A stretch of DNA of 64,000 nucleotides from Siphonodentalium dalli (Eukaryota > Mollusca > Scaphopoda > Gadilida > Siphonodentaliidae). A model generated the notes under the pieces. It was not told the origin of the DNA and made no database searches. It saw only the letters and a program-made list of their open reading frames with translations. The DNA lies in assembly GCA_032622095.1 (NCBI GenBank), contig CP136068.1, positions 118,595,509-118,659,508 of the forward strand, written 5' to 3'. The translations under genes were made by a program, and so were the position numbers. Below, in pieces: positions 45,361 to 56,947 of the stretch (position 1 is its first letter; each line of letters begins with the position of its first letter).

Positions 45361-45541
45361 TCTTGCAATAACGCGTGTGCACAACTTATTATCGCGTGCG
45401 CACGACTTGTTTTATCCCGTGCACACGCCTTGCTTTATCTTGTGCGCATGCAAGCCTTATTATGTTGTGCACACGTCTTATAATCTCGTGAGGATGTCTT
45501 ATTATCTTCTGCGCACGACTCAATATGATGTGCGCATGATT
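45361..45541. repeat. ~24-bp minisatellite rich in GTGCGCAC
   Basis: About seven units of the form 'cttattatctcgtgcgcacga' with variations (gtgcacac, gtgcgcat, gaggatgt). Spacing is 23-27 bp. Alternating purine-pyrimidine GTGCGCAC words could adopt Z-DNA; that is inference. Confidence 0.85.
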
Positions 45542-46100
45542 TTTTAAATTGTGTCCCTCTTTGTCCGTCTGTCCCTGATGGTTTTCGAAAGATAACTTTA
45601 GTTTTCGTTATCCGATTGTTTTTTTTGGTATGTGGACTAAGTTCGAATATGGATTCGGTCCACTCATTTTTCCAGGAGTTATGGTCCTTGTCGACTTATT
45701 ATTATTTTGGTTTCCTGGTGAAAACTTTAGTTTAGCTATCTGATTCTTTTCAAGTTTGGTATATATATTACTCATATGAAAATGCAGGTCAAGTTAGTAT
45801 TTTGGGTTCCGTCTGCCTATTTTTACCGGTGTGATGGTCCTTGTTGACTTGTTTTCAAATTTGGCATATGATTACTCACATAAGATCATATTCCAATTAA
45901 GGTCCGGTTTTCCCATTTTTATCGTAGTTATTCTACAAAGCCACAGCTTCAAATGAAGCGTGCACCGTTCCAGGGAGCACTGTGGCCGGTGGGCTTTTAA
46001 TTTGCACCTGGCCCTAATATGCTTGCATATAAAATACATATCGACTTCAAATATGGGTTTCATCTGACGGAGTTATGGCCGTTTTTTAATTTTAATTATT
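45542..46100. repeat. Degenerate ~140-bp tandem repeat
   Basis: Three to four units with 'ttttagttt(t/a)cg(t/c)tatc' or similar, 'caagtttggtatat', 'tcatatgaaaatgcaggtca', and 'gagttatggtccttgt'. Begins with a GTCCGTCTGTCC tract. The layout resembles family 1. No gene. Confidence 0.65.
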
Positions 46101-46689
46101 TTTGTTTAGATTTAATTCCTTGCTCAATTTAACAAAATATATTAAATTAAAAACAATTACATCATCTCGGAAACCTTCATACTGATTAATCTGACATGTT
46201 GTGAAGGAATCTTGTGTGGTAGGAATTCAGATTGTTAAAATGTGACCGACCTGTCAAAAAGAGCAAGAGCTGGTATCACACCAAGTGACGCTCCCACCTT
46301 ATGTTCCTCCTCATCCTACCCCAACTCCATACACTCCCATCCCATACCCTCCCCAAAGTATTGTTATATATCGTTCATGCTTTGACAACACTACGCTTTT
46401 AATGTAGCTTGAGTAGCTTCGACTTACATTGGATCAAACAGGTCCCAGCTAGGAGATTTAGCACCCCTTCACAGTTTGGTGTATATATACATTCCTAGCA
46501 CCATTTGTCCCCTTTTAGACAGAAAGCAAAACACATCAACTAGAGACAGATTAATAATGGGGTTGATTCGATAAACATGTCTCCCTAACCGAGTAGTGAT
46601 TATTCAATATATTAGTTTGCTTAGTCTATAGATCAGCATGCAGAGGAAATTATCAAGTAATTCCTTGCACAAGGCAGTTTCGCAGGAAT
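46101..46689. other. Unannotated stretch
   Basis: AT-rich flank and unrecognised sequence up to the LINE fragment. Confidence 0.4.
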
Positions 46690-47240
46690 GGTTCCGTCAA
46701 TACGCCGATTGACATTTGTCAAAACGTCCATTGGCGTTCACGTAATCAAGAATTTGGTGACTGACCACTTTATCCAAAACATTGGAGATAAATGATAAGT
46801 TGGACACTGGACGGTAGGACTTCAGTGCCTCTGGATCAAGATCACACTTCTTTATTATAGGTGTCACGATTGATGCTTTCATTTCACGTGGAACACTGCC
46901 GATTTTCATGGATTCATTAATGATCCGTGTGAACACTGGAGCCAGATACCGAAGAACGATCCTCTCCTTGAGAATATCAGTCGGAATTGGGTCCAATGAG
47001 CACGAATTTAATTTCATGTTGATTATTGTTCTAAAAACCGATGATTCGTCTAATAAATCAAACTCGCTCATCGTCGCCGCACATTCATGAACATCGTCAG
47101 TCGGCAATTCCAGTGGAAACTCGCTTCTTATTTTCTCAAGAATTTGTATGAAAAACGCAAGAAACTTGTTAGCTAACTCCTCGCCATCTGATGTTTTCGG
47201 AAGCTGTTTGTCGTTATTCATTTTTGTTATTAATTTTTGT
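46690..47240 (-). pseudogene. LINE reverse transcriptase fragment (N-terminal part)
   Basis: The minus frame 46697-47221 (174 codons) carries the hallmark start of a CR1/L2-like polymerase: 'SCSLDPIPTDILKE' (the SSxLDPIPTxLLK family phrase), 'MKASIVTPIIKK', 'YRPVSNLSFISNVLDKVVS', and 'ANGRFDKCQSAY'. It stops just before the GHST-type motif, so motifs A to C including the catalytic YADD are absent. The sequence belongs to a different family from 23478-25745. It lies 76 bp from the candidate exon and in the opposite direction. Confidence 0.9.
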
Positions 47241-47251
47241 TAGCGTGTTAG

Positions 47252-47290
47252 GGTTAAGCATCTAACGATCATGATCGGCCTCGCGTTTCT
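47252..47290 (-). repeat. Dispersed 40-60 bp motif, copy 2
   Basis: 'agggttaagcatctaacgat' then 'catgatcggcctcgcgtttc'. On the minus strand it reads KREADHDR, a stop, then MLNP. It lies between the LINE fragment and the candidate exon. Confidence 0.5.
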
Positions 47291-47316
47291 CAGCTGGTGT
47301 ACATTTTCTTTTACAG

Positions 47317-47488
47317 CCTTACTATATCGTCGGCGAATACCCCAATATCATCAAAGCTATATACGAGACTGCGATGGACAAAAGGGAAAAGGAGTTCCAG
47401 ATTAAGCTGACCAAACATGTTTTGAAACAAATCGTCAATCACGAAAATACAACATCCAAGGGGATTGTCAGAGTTCTTTACTATGATG
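47317..47488 (+). CDS. Candidate internal exon of an unrecognised gene
   Basis: A 172-bp open segment is bordered by a good acceptor (pyrimidine-rich 'tgtacattttcttttacag', ending 47316) and a good donor (GATG|gtaaga at 47489). It begins in phase 0 and ends in phase 1. The peptide starts PYYIVGEYPNIIKAIYETAM, continues DKREKEFQIKLTKHVLKQI and closes GIVRVLYYDG. It is charged and probably helical, with no motif I can name and no signal peptide. The sequence is less AT-rich than its surroundings. No partner exon was found in the window. A retained exon in a retrocopied or captured fragment is the alternative. Confidence 0.5.
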
Positions 47489-48660
47489 GTAAGATATTTT
47501 TATATCTCCACTTTTCCAAAAAATCAACTGTGTCCATCTGTCTGTCGGTCCATCTAACAGCCGTTCATCCAGACATTTATCACAACCACAGGTTTTCAAA
47601 TCTCCCCTGGGTATCTTCCCACCATCTGTATCCTCAACCCCTCCTCCGTGATACAAAAGTATTTTCACTTCATGGCCATTAGTATGGCCTAATTTACCGA
47701 GAAAATAATTTTTGAGAATAACTTGGTTCATGTCAGATTTATCCCCACCCCACTGACGAGAGACTACATATGACAAAAGTCATCTTTTGGTTTTATTGCG
47801 TACAGTCCAGGCCCATTGGACATGAAACGGAAAAGTAAGGAAATAAATCGGGGAAAGCTGATTTTGTTTATATTATTTAGGCGATAACATCGCGGACGCG
47901 TCACGAAAAGTCCCCTAAAATCCGAGTTGAGCTGTCTGAGTTACATAATATTTTCACAATCATGGAAATAACTGGATGCCGTAAAAAAAATTCGAATGAA
48001 AAATATACAAAAGGCACTCAATATTGTTCAATACACAATTCTCGAACCAGAGACACCCATTCAAAGGGGGACTTAGAATGAATGTCGCAGATATGGATAT
48101 GAAATAACAAAATGACTACAAAAATGGTGACTTTTTCAGGCAAACTGTCATATTCGATATCAGATTTCTCGGGCGTCTCAAAATATAGGCGCGATAAATT
48201 TGTTTTTGAAACTGCAGACATCATTCCTTCGCAGGACTAGCTGCTATGCCTATCGTAAGTGGTCAATACTTGTAAAAACATAACCCTACCCCTAAACTGG
48301 TTCACGTGAACTTAGTCACATTTTGCTACTATTCCAAGACCTTGGTGTAGAAACACACCACAATTGTGAATAAGGCGATAAAAGCATGAAACTTGGCTTT
48401 TCAGATGTGGTGGCATTCGTGAAAGGTCCTTGCTTATCAACGGTTGCTATGCAATTACCGGCATCGAAAAAATACATACAAGACTGATATTATGTGAGTT
48501 TTAACTGATGGCTAAATAATTTCAATATAGATAATTTTTCTAAAGATAACTGAAATTTTGTGACGAAATTAAGGTCAGAATCGGCGTCCATGGTTTAGAC
48601 TACATGTAGGTTTTATTCCAGACCTGGTTTCACTCTAGTTTAAACTAGATTTTAGTAGGA
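47489..48660. other. Unannotated stretch (possible intron)
   Basis: If the exon is real this is intronic. It has a weak CTGTCTGTC tract near 47535 and a mirrored 'tttaaactag' motif near 48639-48650 resembling the palindrome at 52274-52298. No gene recognised. Confidence 0.35.
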
Positions 48661-51010
48661 GTAAAACTTGGTTTTACTGTTCAAATTTTATGTAAATGTT
48701 TTCGATGACAAACTCCTCACCTGTATAGTTTTTGGTATCGATCGGTTGATCATTTAAGAAAGTATTAACACTTTGAACCACACATACATGTAGGCATGAG
48801 CTATCCAATGCTGTAACCAGTGTTCGCGCTGGACCGAAAAAAACTTTAGCCAAAAGTTTAGCCAAATGAAAATTTTATTAGCCAAATGAAAAAAACTTTA
48901 GCCAAATGTTTTTTGGCCAAATTCAAAAAAACTATGGCCAAATTAAATCATCGTGTTCTGGTCGGTTCACAATTAATGACTAAAATGTCAAATCTAACAG
49001 ACACAGGTAAAATACACATTAATTTATTTTGAATGTATCGGTATTGACAAATAGCCACAAAATATCTGTCGTGATTCACATTTGGCTGATTAAGCTATTG
49101 TCTTACACTTGGTGCTCATAAACCTTGACCGTCATAAATACAATGTCATCATAAACATGCATTGTGCAGGAGCCCCGTGAGTGACCAGATAGACAATGGG
49201 GGATTAGCGGATTAAATTTAAAATAATGATTTTTGCTGTTTCGTGCAGAGTGACGGGTTTCCCTTTGTACTGTCCGCGATCGGGTTTCCCTTTGTATAGT
49301 CGGCGACATATTCCCACTTATGATGTTTTCGGACTAGATCGTTCACATCACAGAATTGAAAACCCACTTGCCAAAAATTCATGCTTTCATTCTCCATTTG
49401 GGGTTAAAAAAAGTTTAGCCAAAATTTTAGCCAAATGAAATTTTTATTAGCCAAATTTGAAAAAGATTAGCCATTGGCTAATTTGGCTACCGACAGCGCG
49501 AACACTGGCTGTAACCTAGGTATTTTTTGTCCGATTGTGTTCATATTTGATATGTATGTTTATAATGACACACCCCTCACATGTATAGTTTTTGGTATTG
49601 ATTGGTTGATCGGTTTAGAAAATAAATAACCCTGCACACAAATGCTACCTGATGCATCAAAGTCAAACAATTTTCTTCTGATCTGCCTCATATTTCTTAC
49701 CTAGGTCTTTCTTAGCACGTTCTTCATCCGTATGGATTTTGGTATTGTTTAGTTAACCCTTTCCACTCTTGTTTTTAAATAGAATTCATCCAAGCCAGGA
49801 TGGCTTACATTTGATCAGCACCAAATTTGGTATATATTGTCCTCACCCCAAAATACAGATCAAGTTCAAATTTGGGGTTGATCCGCTATATTTTAACAGA
49901 GTTATGGCCATTTATAATTCAAGTAGCTCAGATAATGCAATTAATAGGTGTTTGCCACTGAAGAGAACTTCTCACCACACAGAGCCTGTCTTATTGGTTT
50001 TAGATGTGTTCAGCTGGACACTAGATAGATGGCTTAGCACATGGCTAGCAGTCTGTTGATAAAATATGTCAAATATAATTAATGGATGGATCTCTATTAG
50101 TTTTCGGTGCAATAGTAAGTTAACCCCTTTCTTGAAACGGTTTCATTAGTTAGTGTACACTCAATAAGACACCTATTCTGAAAGAATAAATTGGAATTGT
50201 CCATATTTTATTTGTAGGGATGTTTTACAGACATTGCTGTTTATAGACATTGTTGTTTACAGACACTGTATGTTAGAAATAAATTAATCCACCCATTCCG
50301 TAGATCCATCAAATGAAGTCATTGAAAATGTTTAACCCTCTCCACACATATCGTCTTCTGGTGTTTTTTCATCTGATCATTCTGCTATTCTATGTCCAGG
50401 TTGATGGTGATCCACTTTTAACTTGCATATATTTTGGGATTAAAATTAACCCATTCCATAGACACACGATATCCGGTAGGCAGATATTAAATTATCTCTT
50501 TCACCTTGAACCAGGTTTAGTAAGGATTTCTATAAGCCACCAATTGAATATTCTTCATTTGAGGAAATATCTTATTTTGAAATTCCCTCAATTGCATTTG
50601 TGCTGCAGGATAATAATGGTGCTGGTGTTCAAATATTTTTTACCCGATCACTTTTATAATCTCATTGAGGTTGATCATGACACATTATTCACCTGTATAG
50701 ATTTTGATATTGAATGAATGGTTTTGAAAATATTTACCCTACATTCCATAATATTTCAGATGTTTACAGACATTGTATCTTTCCAGTGATCAGCTTAGAA
50801 TAAAATTAACCATATATATACTGTATGCGATCCAATGTTATGACTAATATTTTCAATTTGACCATTCTCATATCTCACCTTTAGTAATTTGATAATTCTG
50901 CATTAAGATATTTGATATCCAACCATTATCAATCATATTTAATATCAAGGTCTATACACCACTCACTTGTATAGATATTCAGGTATTGGTTGGTCTCTAA
51001 TCTCAATGAC
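48661..51010. repeat. Degenerate ~150-200-bp tandem repeat field, interrupted by a hAT-type MITE
   Basis: The phrase 'cacctgtatagtttttggta' with 'gat(c/t)ggttgatc' appears near 48720 and 49585. Weaker forms ('gtatggattttggtattg', 'acctgtatagattttgatat', 'cttgtatagatattcaggta') lie near 49730, 50690 and 50970. Intervening phrases such as 'ttcatatttgatatg' and 'agagttatggcc' match the general grammar of other arrays here. Open frames (49769-50059, 50313-50717) lack domains. Confidence 0.5.
48818..49507. mobile_element. Complete hAT-type MITE with 8-bp target duplication
   Basis: The 690-bp element has perfect 14-bp terminal inverted repeats, CAGTGTTCGCGCTG (48818-48831) and CAGCGCGAACACTG (49494-49507). 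It is flanked on both sides by the same 8 bases GCTGTAAC (48810-48817 and 49508-49515). An 8-bp duplication and CAGTG-type termini are diagnostic of the hAT superfamily. Both subterminal regions contain repeated 'tttagccaaat' words in opposite sense, extending the foldback. No transposase or long frame is inside, so it is non-autonomous. The intact duplication and termini suggest fairly recent insertion. Confidence 0.92.
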
Positions 51011-51422
51011 CCCATAACTTTGAATATGCAGCTAACACAACAACATAATATGTTATGATTCAGGTTCCAATGTAAGAAGTAGATAATATTTGATAAATAG
51101 GGTTATTATGATGTTATTTACTTAAATATTTTAACAATTATATCTTTAACATCTATGGTGCGCCTGTCTGACTATGGTTGGACATAATTAGCTTTATCAC
51201 TTTAACACACACATGTATCTGTGTTGGAGTGACCTAATAGGTTGAAATCGAATGTCATATCCATGTTCCTATTGTGTTTATATGAGCAAGTTGCCCAATA
51301 AGTCTGATTCCACTAGGGAACTATCAATTAATAGTAGGCTGTGAATTGTTGAAAGTCTTGCACTCATGAAAAGGTTGGTGTAAAGATTTATGAAAATAGC
51401 TATATCACTATCGCCAAGGTAT
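51011..51422. other. Unannotated stretch
   Basis: No gene or repeat recognised. Confidence 0.4.
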
Positions 51423-51462
51423 GGGTTAAACATCTGCCGATCGTGATCGACCTCTCGTTTCG
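51423..51462 (-). repeat. Dispersed 40-60 bp motif, copy 3
   Basis: 'gggttaaacatctgccgatc' then 'gtgatcgacctctcgttt'. The minus-strand reading is KREVDHDRQMFNPYLGDS, close to copy 1. A GGAATAA word follows and then a tandem repeat. Confidence 0.6.
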
Positions 51463-51469
51463 AATAAGG

Positions 51470-51950
51470 AATAAATGATCCATAACGCATTTTCACTCCA
51501 CTGGGGTGGTACCCATAGGGATGAGGATGGGGGTTTATAGGGGTTATTTGGAGTGGACCACCCACTCATGTCGTAAAATTGGCAGAAATCCTTATCGTAC
51601 TCGAAAATAGTCCATACCCCATTTCATCCTCTGGTGGTACCCCTCGGGTGAGGGGTTGTGGTTCTATGGTGTATTTTCTTCGAGCCACCCACTCCTGCCG
51701 TCAAATTAGCCTAATCCTTACCGTTCTCGAAAATGGTCCATACCCAGTCCACCCCTCGGGGTGGTACCCCCGGTGAGTGGTGCTGGTGTTTCTATTGGGT
51801 ATTTGGGAAAAGACATCCACCCAAGGCGTCAAATTCGCTGATATCCTTACCGTTCTCGAAAATGGTCCATACCCCACCCCCCCCCCCCCCTCGGGGTGAG
51901 CTGGGGTGTTTTTAGTGGGTCACCCACCCATGCCATCAAATAGACCAAAG
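51470..51950. repeat. 126-129-bp tandem repeat, four units
   Basis: 'ctcgaaaat(a/g)gtccatacc' falls at about 51600, 51726 and 51855, with a partial first unit from 51470. Each unit also has 'gggtggtaccc', 'gggtga', and 'ccacccan(t/g)c(c/a)tgccgtcaaatt'-like text. A C run near 51877-51891 is an expansion inside the last unit. Confidence 0.88.
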
Positions 51951-53065
51951 ATATATTTTTGTGTGAATAAGGAATAGGGAATAAGTTCCAAAAGACATGT
52001 TCGTCCAGGATATTAGATAATAACTAACAGATACATACAAAAGACCGTGAATTTGTCGTGATTTATCAAAGCACACGGGTTATTCGCCTGATTGGGAGAT
52101 AACATAGCGACAACCGGGAGCGTGGCCCGACAATGCATTGACAATTAACCATAATAAACAGACAGACAACGCCTCCTATCTTGCAATGGAACAATTGTGG
52201 CCCACATGTAACGCAATCGACCAAATACATGTCGTCCCCGCGGTCGAGTAACCTTGGTTTTACTACTAAACCACAGTTTAAACTAGTAGTTTAAACTGGG
52301 TCTAAACTGGAGATGCCGATTCGGACCTAGAAGTCTCCAATTTCAAGTTTCCTATTTCTGAGGCAACTATGTGCACAGGTAAAATATTTTACCCTAACAA
52401 AATTACTTTTTCCACAAAGGAATATTTTGTCAATACTAGCAGTAAGTCTTCAATTATTATGACCTAAGTGTGGTAAAATGAAATATTTTAGTGTTAGTTT
52501 TCAACGCATGCTACTATCTTCTGTTCTATAATGTGAGTATCTATATAGAATAGAACACTTTATCATATCAATTTCATATCAATTACTAATTCATATCACC
52601 TTCCAATAATTTGATTGGTTTGTTGATAAAAAAAGTGTGTTCTTATTGGCTGAATGGCAGCCGGGGCCGAGCCGCATCTGTGACTAAATGCAGGTCAAAT
52701 TCGTGCGCGTCAATCAAAATAGAACTATTTTTGAAAAGCAAAACAAATACACGAATCAACGCGATGCCGAAATTATCGCAATTATTATCTTGAAATATAT
52801 AGTAGTGGACATTGTTATACGATAAATAGAATATGTAATTCGTATTTATCTAATAAACATACGATATAATGTCACAAACTGAGAACAGAATAGCGCACTA
52901 TATCTTCGCGAGCATATTATTTCTGCTAGTTCACCAGGTGTAATTGGGCTTCCGGTGCAATGAAGTGACGTCACATTAACCTTTTGCTGCCGATGTCATA
53001 TAGCTATTTAGTGATTTGTGTGCGTTTTGGACACCATAATCAATTTATAGGCGTCATATGAGAAA
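51951..53065. other. Unannotated stretch with a 25-base palindrome
   Basis: A perfect palindrome, CAGTTTAAACT-AGT-AGTTTAAACTG, lies at 52274-52298. Flanking text ('cttggttttactact', 'gtctaaactgg', 'gccgattcgg') is echoed in inverted order at about 48570-48680. No gene recognised; AT-rich. Confidence 0.5.
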
Positions 53066-53181
53066 TAGAATATGTAATTCGTGTTTCTCTCATATGATAT
53101 TTATAAAACTCGTCACGAAAATTCTTAGACTCGTTTCATAAATATCATATGAGAGAAACACTCATTTCATATCCTCTATTT
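53066..53181. repeat. ~48-bp inverted repeat
   Basis: Arms at about 53066-53113 ('gtgtttctctcatatgatat' and 'ttataaaac') and 53133-53181 ('gtttcataaatatcatatga' and 'gagaaacac') pair around a ~20-base loop. A third, direct relative ('atagaatatgtaattcgtat') lies near 52827. Probably a small foldback element. Confidence 0.75.
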
Positions 53182-53774
53182 ATTGACTGACCACTATCCA
53201 GTGATGTTTGTCATGACATGTAACAAAATACTGACAATAACAGACAGGTATAAATACTGACAAATAATATGCATGTTTAAATACCTAATATTAGTATTTG
53301 AATTTAGGAATTTTTAGATGACCTGATATTCTGTGATTGTTCGATAAAACTACATGTATATCTTGTATCACTAGGTGATTCTGGACAAATTTCTATACCC
53401 ATTTTACCTATCAGTTTTCTATTGTCCTACATTCTGTACAAATGCGATCTTTAATATTTTGGTTGGGTCGTTTTTGTATACCCTTCTCCATTGCTAGAGA
53501 ATGAGCACTTATCCGAATCAATGTTACATATCTTGTATGTGATTTTTATATTCGAAAATGTCATTAATCTTGGCACTTAACTTTGATTTTTAACTTGCCA
53601 TATAAATGTAATTTGCTATCTGGTACTTTTCAGCTAGATATACGAGATGAGATTCAATTGATATTTATAAGAACTTTGATCTGATCAGGTCATCTAAATT
53701 GTCTTCCGTTATACAGTTAGGTTCAATGTTAATTTAATCATGGCAGATGTAATAGCCGAATACCAGGACGAATT
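53182..53774. other. Unannotated stretch
   Basis: No recognisable feature up to the end of the decayed LINE. Confidence 0.4.
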
Positions 53775-56530
53775 CCCTGATTAGATAATTCTGTATCTAT
53801 TGTGTATACTTCTTTTAATAAACGGTCTTCTCGTAGTTTTTCTAATCTTATCATGTACGCCAGGGCTAATTTTAATATAAAATTTGAAATTGTTGTGTCC
53901 CAAGTTCATGTCTGCTTCGTAAATTTGATGCCTTTCTGTGAACACCCAGAACATATTTACAGTATCTTGTGTGCACTTTTTCAAAGGGTGACTGGTCGCT
54001 GAGAAATGCCTGTAATGAGAAATCACCAATCCAATTGTTTTATCCATATAATAATATAGGTCGGATTAAAGTATCAAATAAGTTCATGTCCAAATCGTGA
54101 TTTGTGAAATTGAAATCAAGCATTTTCATCAGAGTATAGTTCTTTAGTAGCCTTGTTTGCCATACAATGTGAAGGATGTTTCAAGTTCACATTGAACAAC
54201 AATTGTGATCCCAAATATGTGTAACTGTCTACTATTTTGATGTTTTCAGTGTTTAAAAGGTAATTCATCTTTGAGGTATTCCTCCTGGTTCGGCTAAAAA
54301 CCGTGACTTTTGTTTTATGTGAATTGATCCTTAATTTCCATTGGTTACAATAGTCAACTAAAGAATCAAGACAGGATTGAAGCCCTGATTCATCATCGGA
54401 TATTAAAATAAGATCGTCAGCATATAGCAAACAGTTGGTTTCTGTAGTATCAAGGGTCACAGTGTGTGTCTTATTAGAGTCAACGATATTAATGATATCA
54501 TTTGTATAAATATTGAATAGCAGGGGACTGAGACTAATACCCTGGCTAACGCCTCTCCGTGATGTATGTTGGCCCGTTATGAAATTATCTGTTTTACCAT
54601 ATATTTGGTTCTGTTTACATTTCCTTGATTAATTTGTAAAATTTCCCACCAATTTCTAATCGTAATAGTTTGTCAAACATATCTTGTCGCCATCCAGAAT
54701 CGAAAGATTTTGAGAAATCTACAAAACAAGCAAATAGCGGCTTCTTATCTTTCTTTATATGCATACTTATTTATAATTGTTTTTATTATAACTAGATGGT
54801 CTGAAGTTCGGTGATCAGGATGAAATCCTCCCTGGAATCTACTCATCCAGTTTTGTTTAAGTGTTCATATAATCTTTTTTGGAATAGTGAAGAAAATAAT
54901 TTACCTTGACTACTAGTTATACTCAAGCATCTATAATTGTTACAATTATTCATATCCCCTTTTTGTGTAAAAAGAAACAGTAGCAAGGTTCCATAAGTCT
55001 GGAAAAGTCCTCTGATAGTTTATGATTGAAGAGTCTAACAATTGACAGAAGAAGCACACTGCAACCATGTTTTAAAAATTCACTGTGAGGTATATGCCAG
55101 GTTGTTTGCCTGATTTTAATGCATGGATACCCTCCCTCACTTCTTTATATTTAAAGGAAAGTCAGTCGGATTTGAATCAATTAAGTCATCTTCTAAGTTC
55201 ATAAGGTGTGTAGGATTATCCTCATGTTTTGAATATAGATAGGACATACAATTTTCTAATTGCGATAATTCAATAGTATTTAACTGTTCTTTACTTTTTT
55301 TAAAACAATATTGATTTTCTCCCAAACTGCTTTAGTATTCCTTCTGTCAACAGTACCAATGTTGTCCATCAAGCCCTTTGTATATTTAATTTTATATTGT
55401 TTTGTCACTTTCTTGCATTCCTTTCTAAGACAATGGTATGACTGTCTCAATGTGTAGCTTTTTGGATTTATCTTTGCTAATTTTGTGAGGTTTTTTTTCA
55501 TAATGTGTCAGTCACCATGGTACCATTTGTGTTTAAACTTTTTCTTCTTCCTTCTTATATGGTAAGATTTACTGAATTTAACTGACTGATAGGCAGCATA
55601 TGAAATAATGTTGGTTAATTTTTTAGTTAGTGTTTCCACCAAACATAAGGGGATTATACTAACGTACAGAATTCATCCAGCTCACGGACTGAGGTTGGCT
55701 CATTAATGGTTGCAACGTACTTTTCTCTACATGCAATATCCCAATGAAATCTGCCTGGTAATAGTTTATAGTCATTTGTGTTTTGTATTTTTTTTCCATA
55801 TTTGTCTTACATTCAATTCATGTTCTCAGTGTAGAGTGGTCCGACAATTCATTTGGTGGCAAAATACTAAAATAAGAAATAGTCAGATAAGCTCTCAGAC
55901 ACTAAGAAGTATCAACCGTACTGCAACCCCGAGGGCTATAACAAGTGCAATAGCCCAAGTAGTCACCAATCGATCTATCATTTAATATTCTTAACTTTGA
56001 TTCAATGCATAGTTCTATAAGGTTCTTTCTCTGCAAATTAATTTCTTTATCTAAGTTATGCCTTATTGTGATATCATGGTCAACCGAATAATCCAACATG
56101 TTGAGATTATCGATAGGTAGACTAGGTAAACTATCATTTTGAACAAAGTCGGTTAAGTTAGCCGTGCGTGCATTGCAATCACCCATGATCACTACATGTC
56201 CAAAGTCTTGAATATTTATAAACTGCTGCTCATAATGTGGTTAGAATTGATTCATTGTCACCAGATGTGGCTACGTTTCTATGTATAATATATAAACAAC
56301 GGAGGTATACATATGTCATTTAGAAGATACAATTTTGACTCATATGAAATTAGAATGAGTATGGACTTCTGTGATCGCTTGATATTCGTGATATTCATTT
56401 TTATAATACAAAATCAATCCACTTGACCTGCGCCCCTTTTTGCCCTTGGGTTTATGACCCCAATCACGAATGTAATGATAACCTGGAAGGTAGATGTCTG
56501 ACTCATTGGCTGTCCGAGTTTCCGATATCG
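53775..56530 (-). pseudogene. Decayed LINE with endonuclease and reverse transcriptase domains
   Basis: Reading the minus strand from about 56530: apurinic-type endonuclease pieces 'SDIYLPGYHYIRDWGHK' (56340-56530) and 'GDCNART' with 'YSPRGCSTVD' (55902-56192); a basic linker (55137-55501); then polymerase motifs 'QGGFHPDHRTSDHLVII' (about 54850), motif A 'FVDFSKSFDS' (about 54730), motif B 'GVSQGISLSPLLFNIY' (about 54550) and motif C 'YADD' (about 54420). A C-terminal tail with 'ISHYRHFSATSHP' follows (53781-54047). The domains fall in different frames with stops between, so it is dead. Domain order is that of endonuclease-bearing LINEs; the family differs from the two other LINE copies here. 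Confidence 0.92.
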
Positions 56531-56947
56531 GTAGAATGTCTGTCCAAAATGGCCGCCAAAATGGACAAAATCGAATGAAATTTACAATTTGCGGACCCAT
56601 GGGTGCCCATGTAATTATGAAATGGGCACCTGTTCCTAAATGTGGTTCATAGTATCTCAGTCTGAAATATATATACCTCCTGTGTGTATAGACTTGTAAA
56701 GGACCCATGCCCATGTATTGACAATTATCTAGTTATGCCATGGAAAGGAATGCCACACAGTTAGTTCCTACCGTATAGCAAATAGTTTTCCGGATGCTAC
56801 CACACTGTGATGGTGTTCTGCATGGATGCCATGGTCAAATGTAGTGTGCATATCGGATTCCATGGTGGCGGTATCGACATAAATGTGGGTCAATATTTGT
56901 ACATGTAGAATGTATTCCAACAATCGATTTATGGCAGATAAAATCAT
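56531..56947. other. Unannotated stretch
   Basis: Contains 'aaaatggccgccaaaatgg' near 56547, a YY1-like word, next to the LINE 5' end. Nothing else recognised. Confidence 0.4.

Noticed and set aside
5749-46100. CRISPR-like regular repeats
   Set aside because: Units are long, contiguous and without unique spacers, and the genome is eukaryotic; these are tandem repeats and transposon cores.
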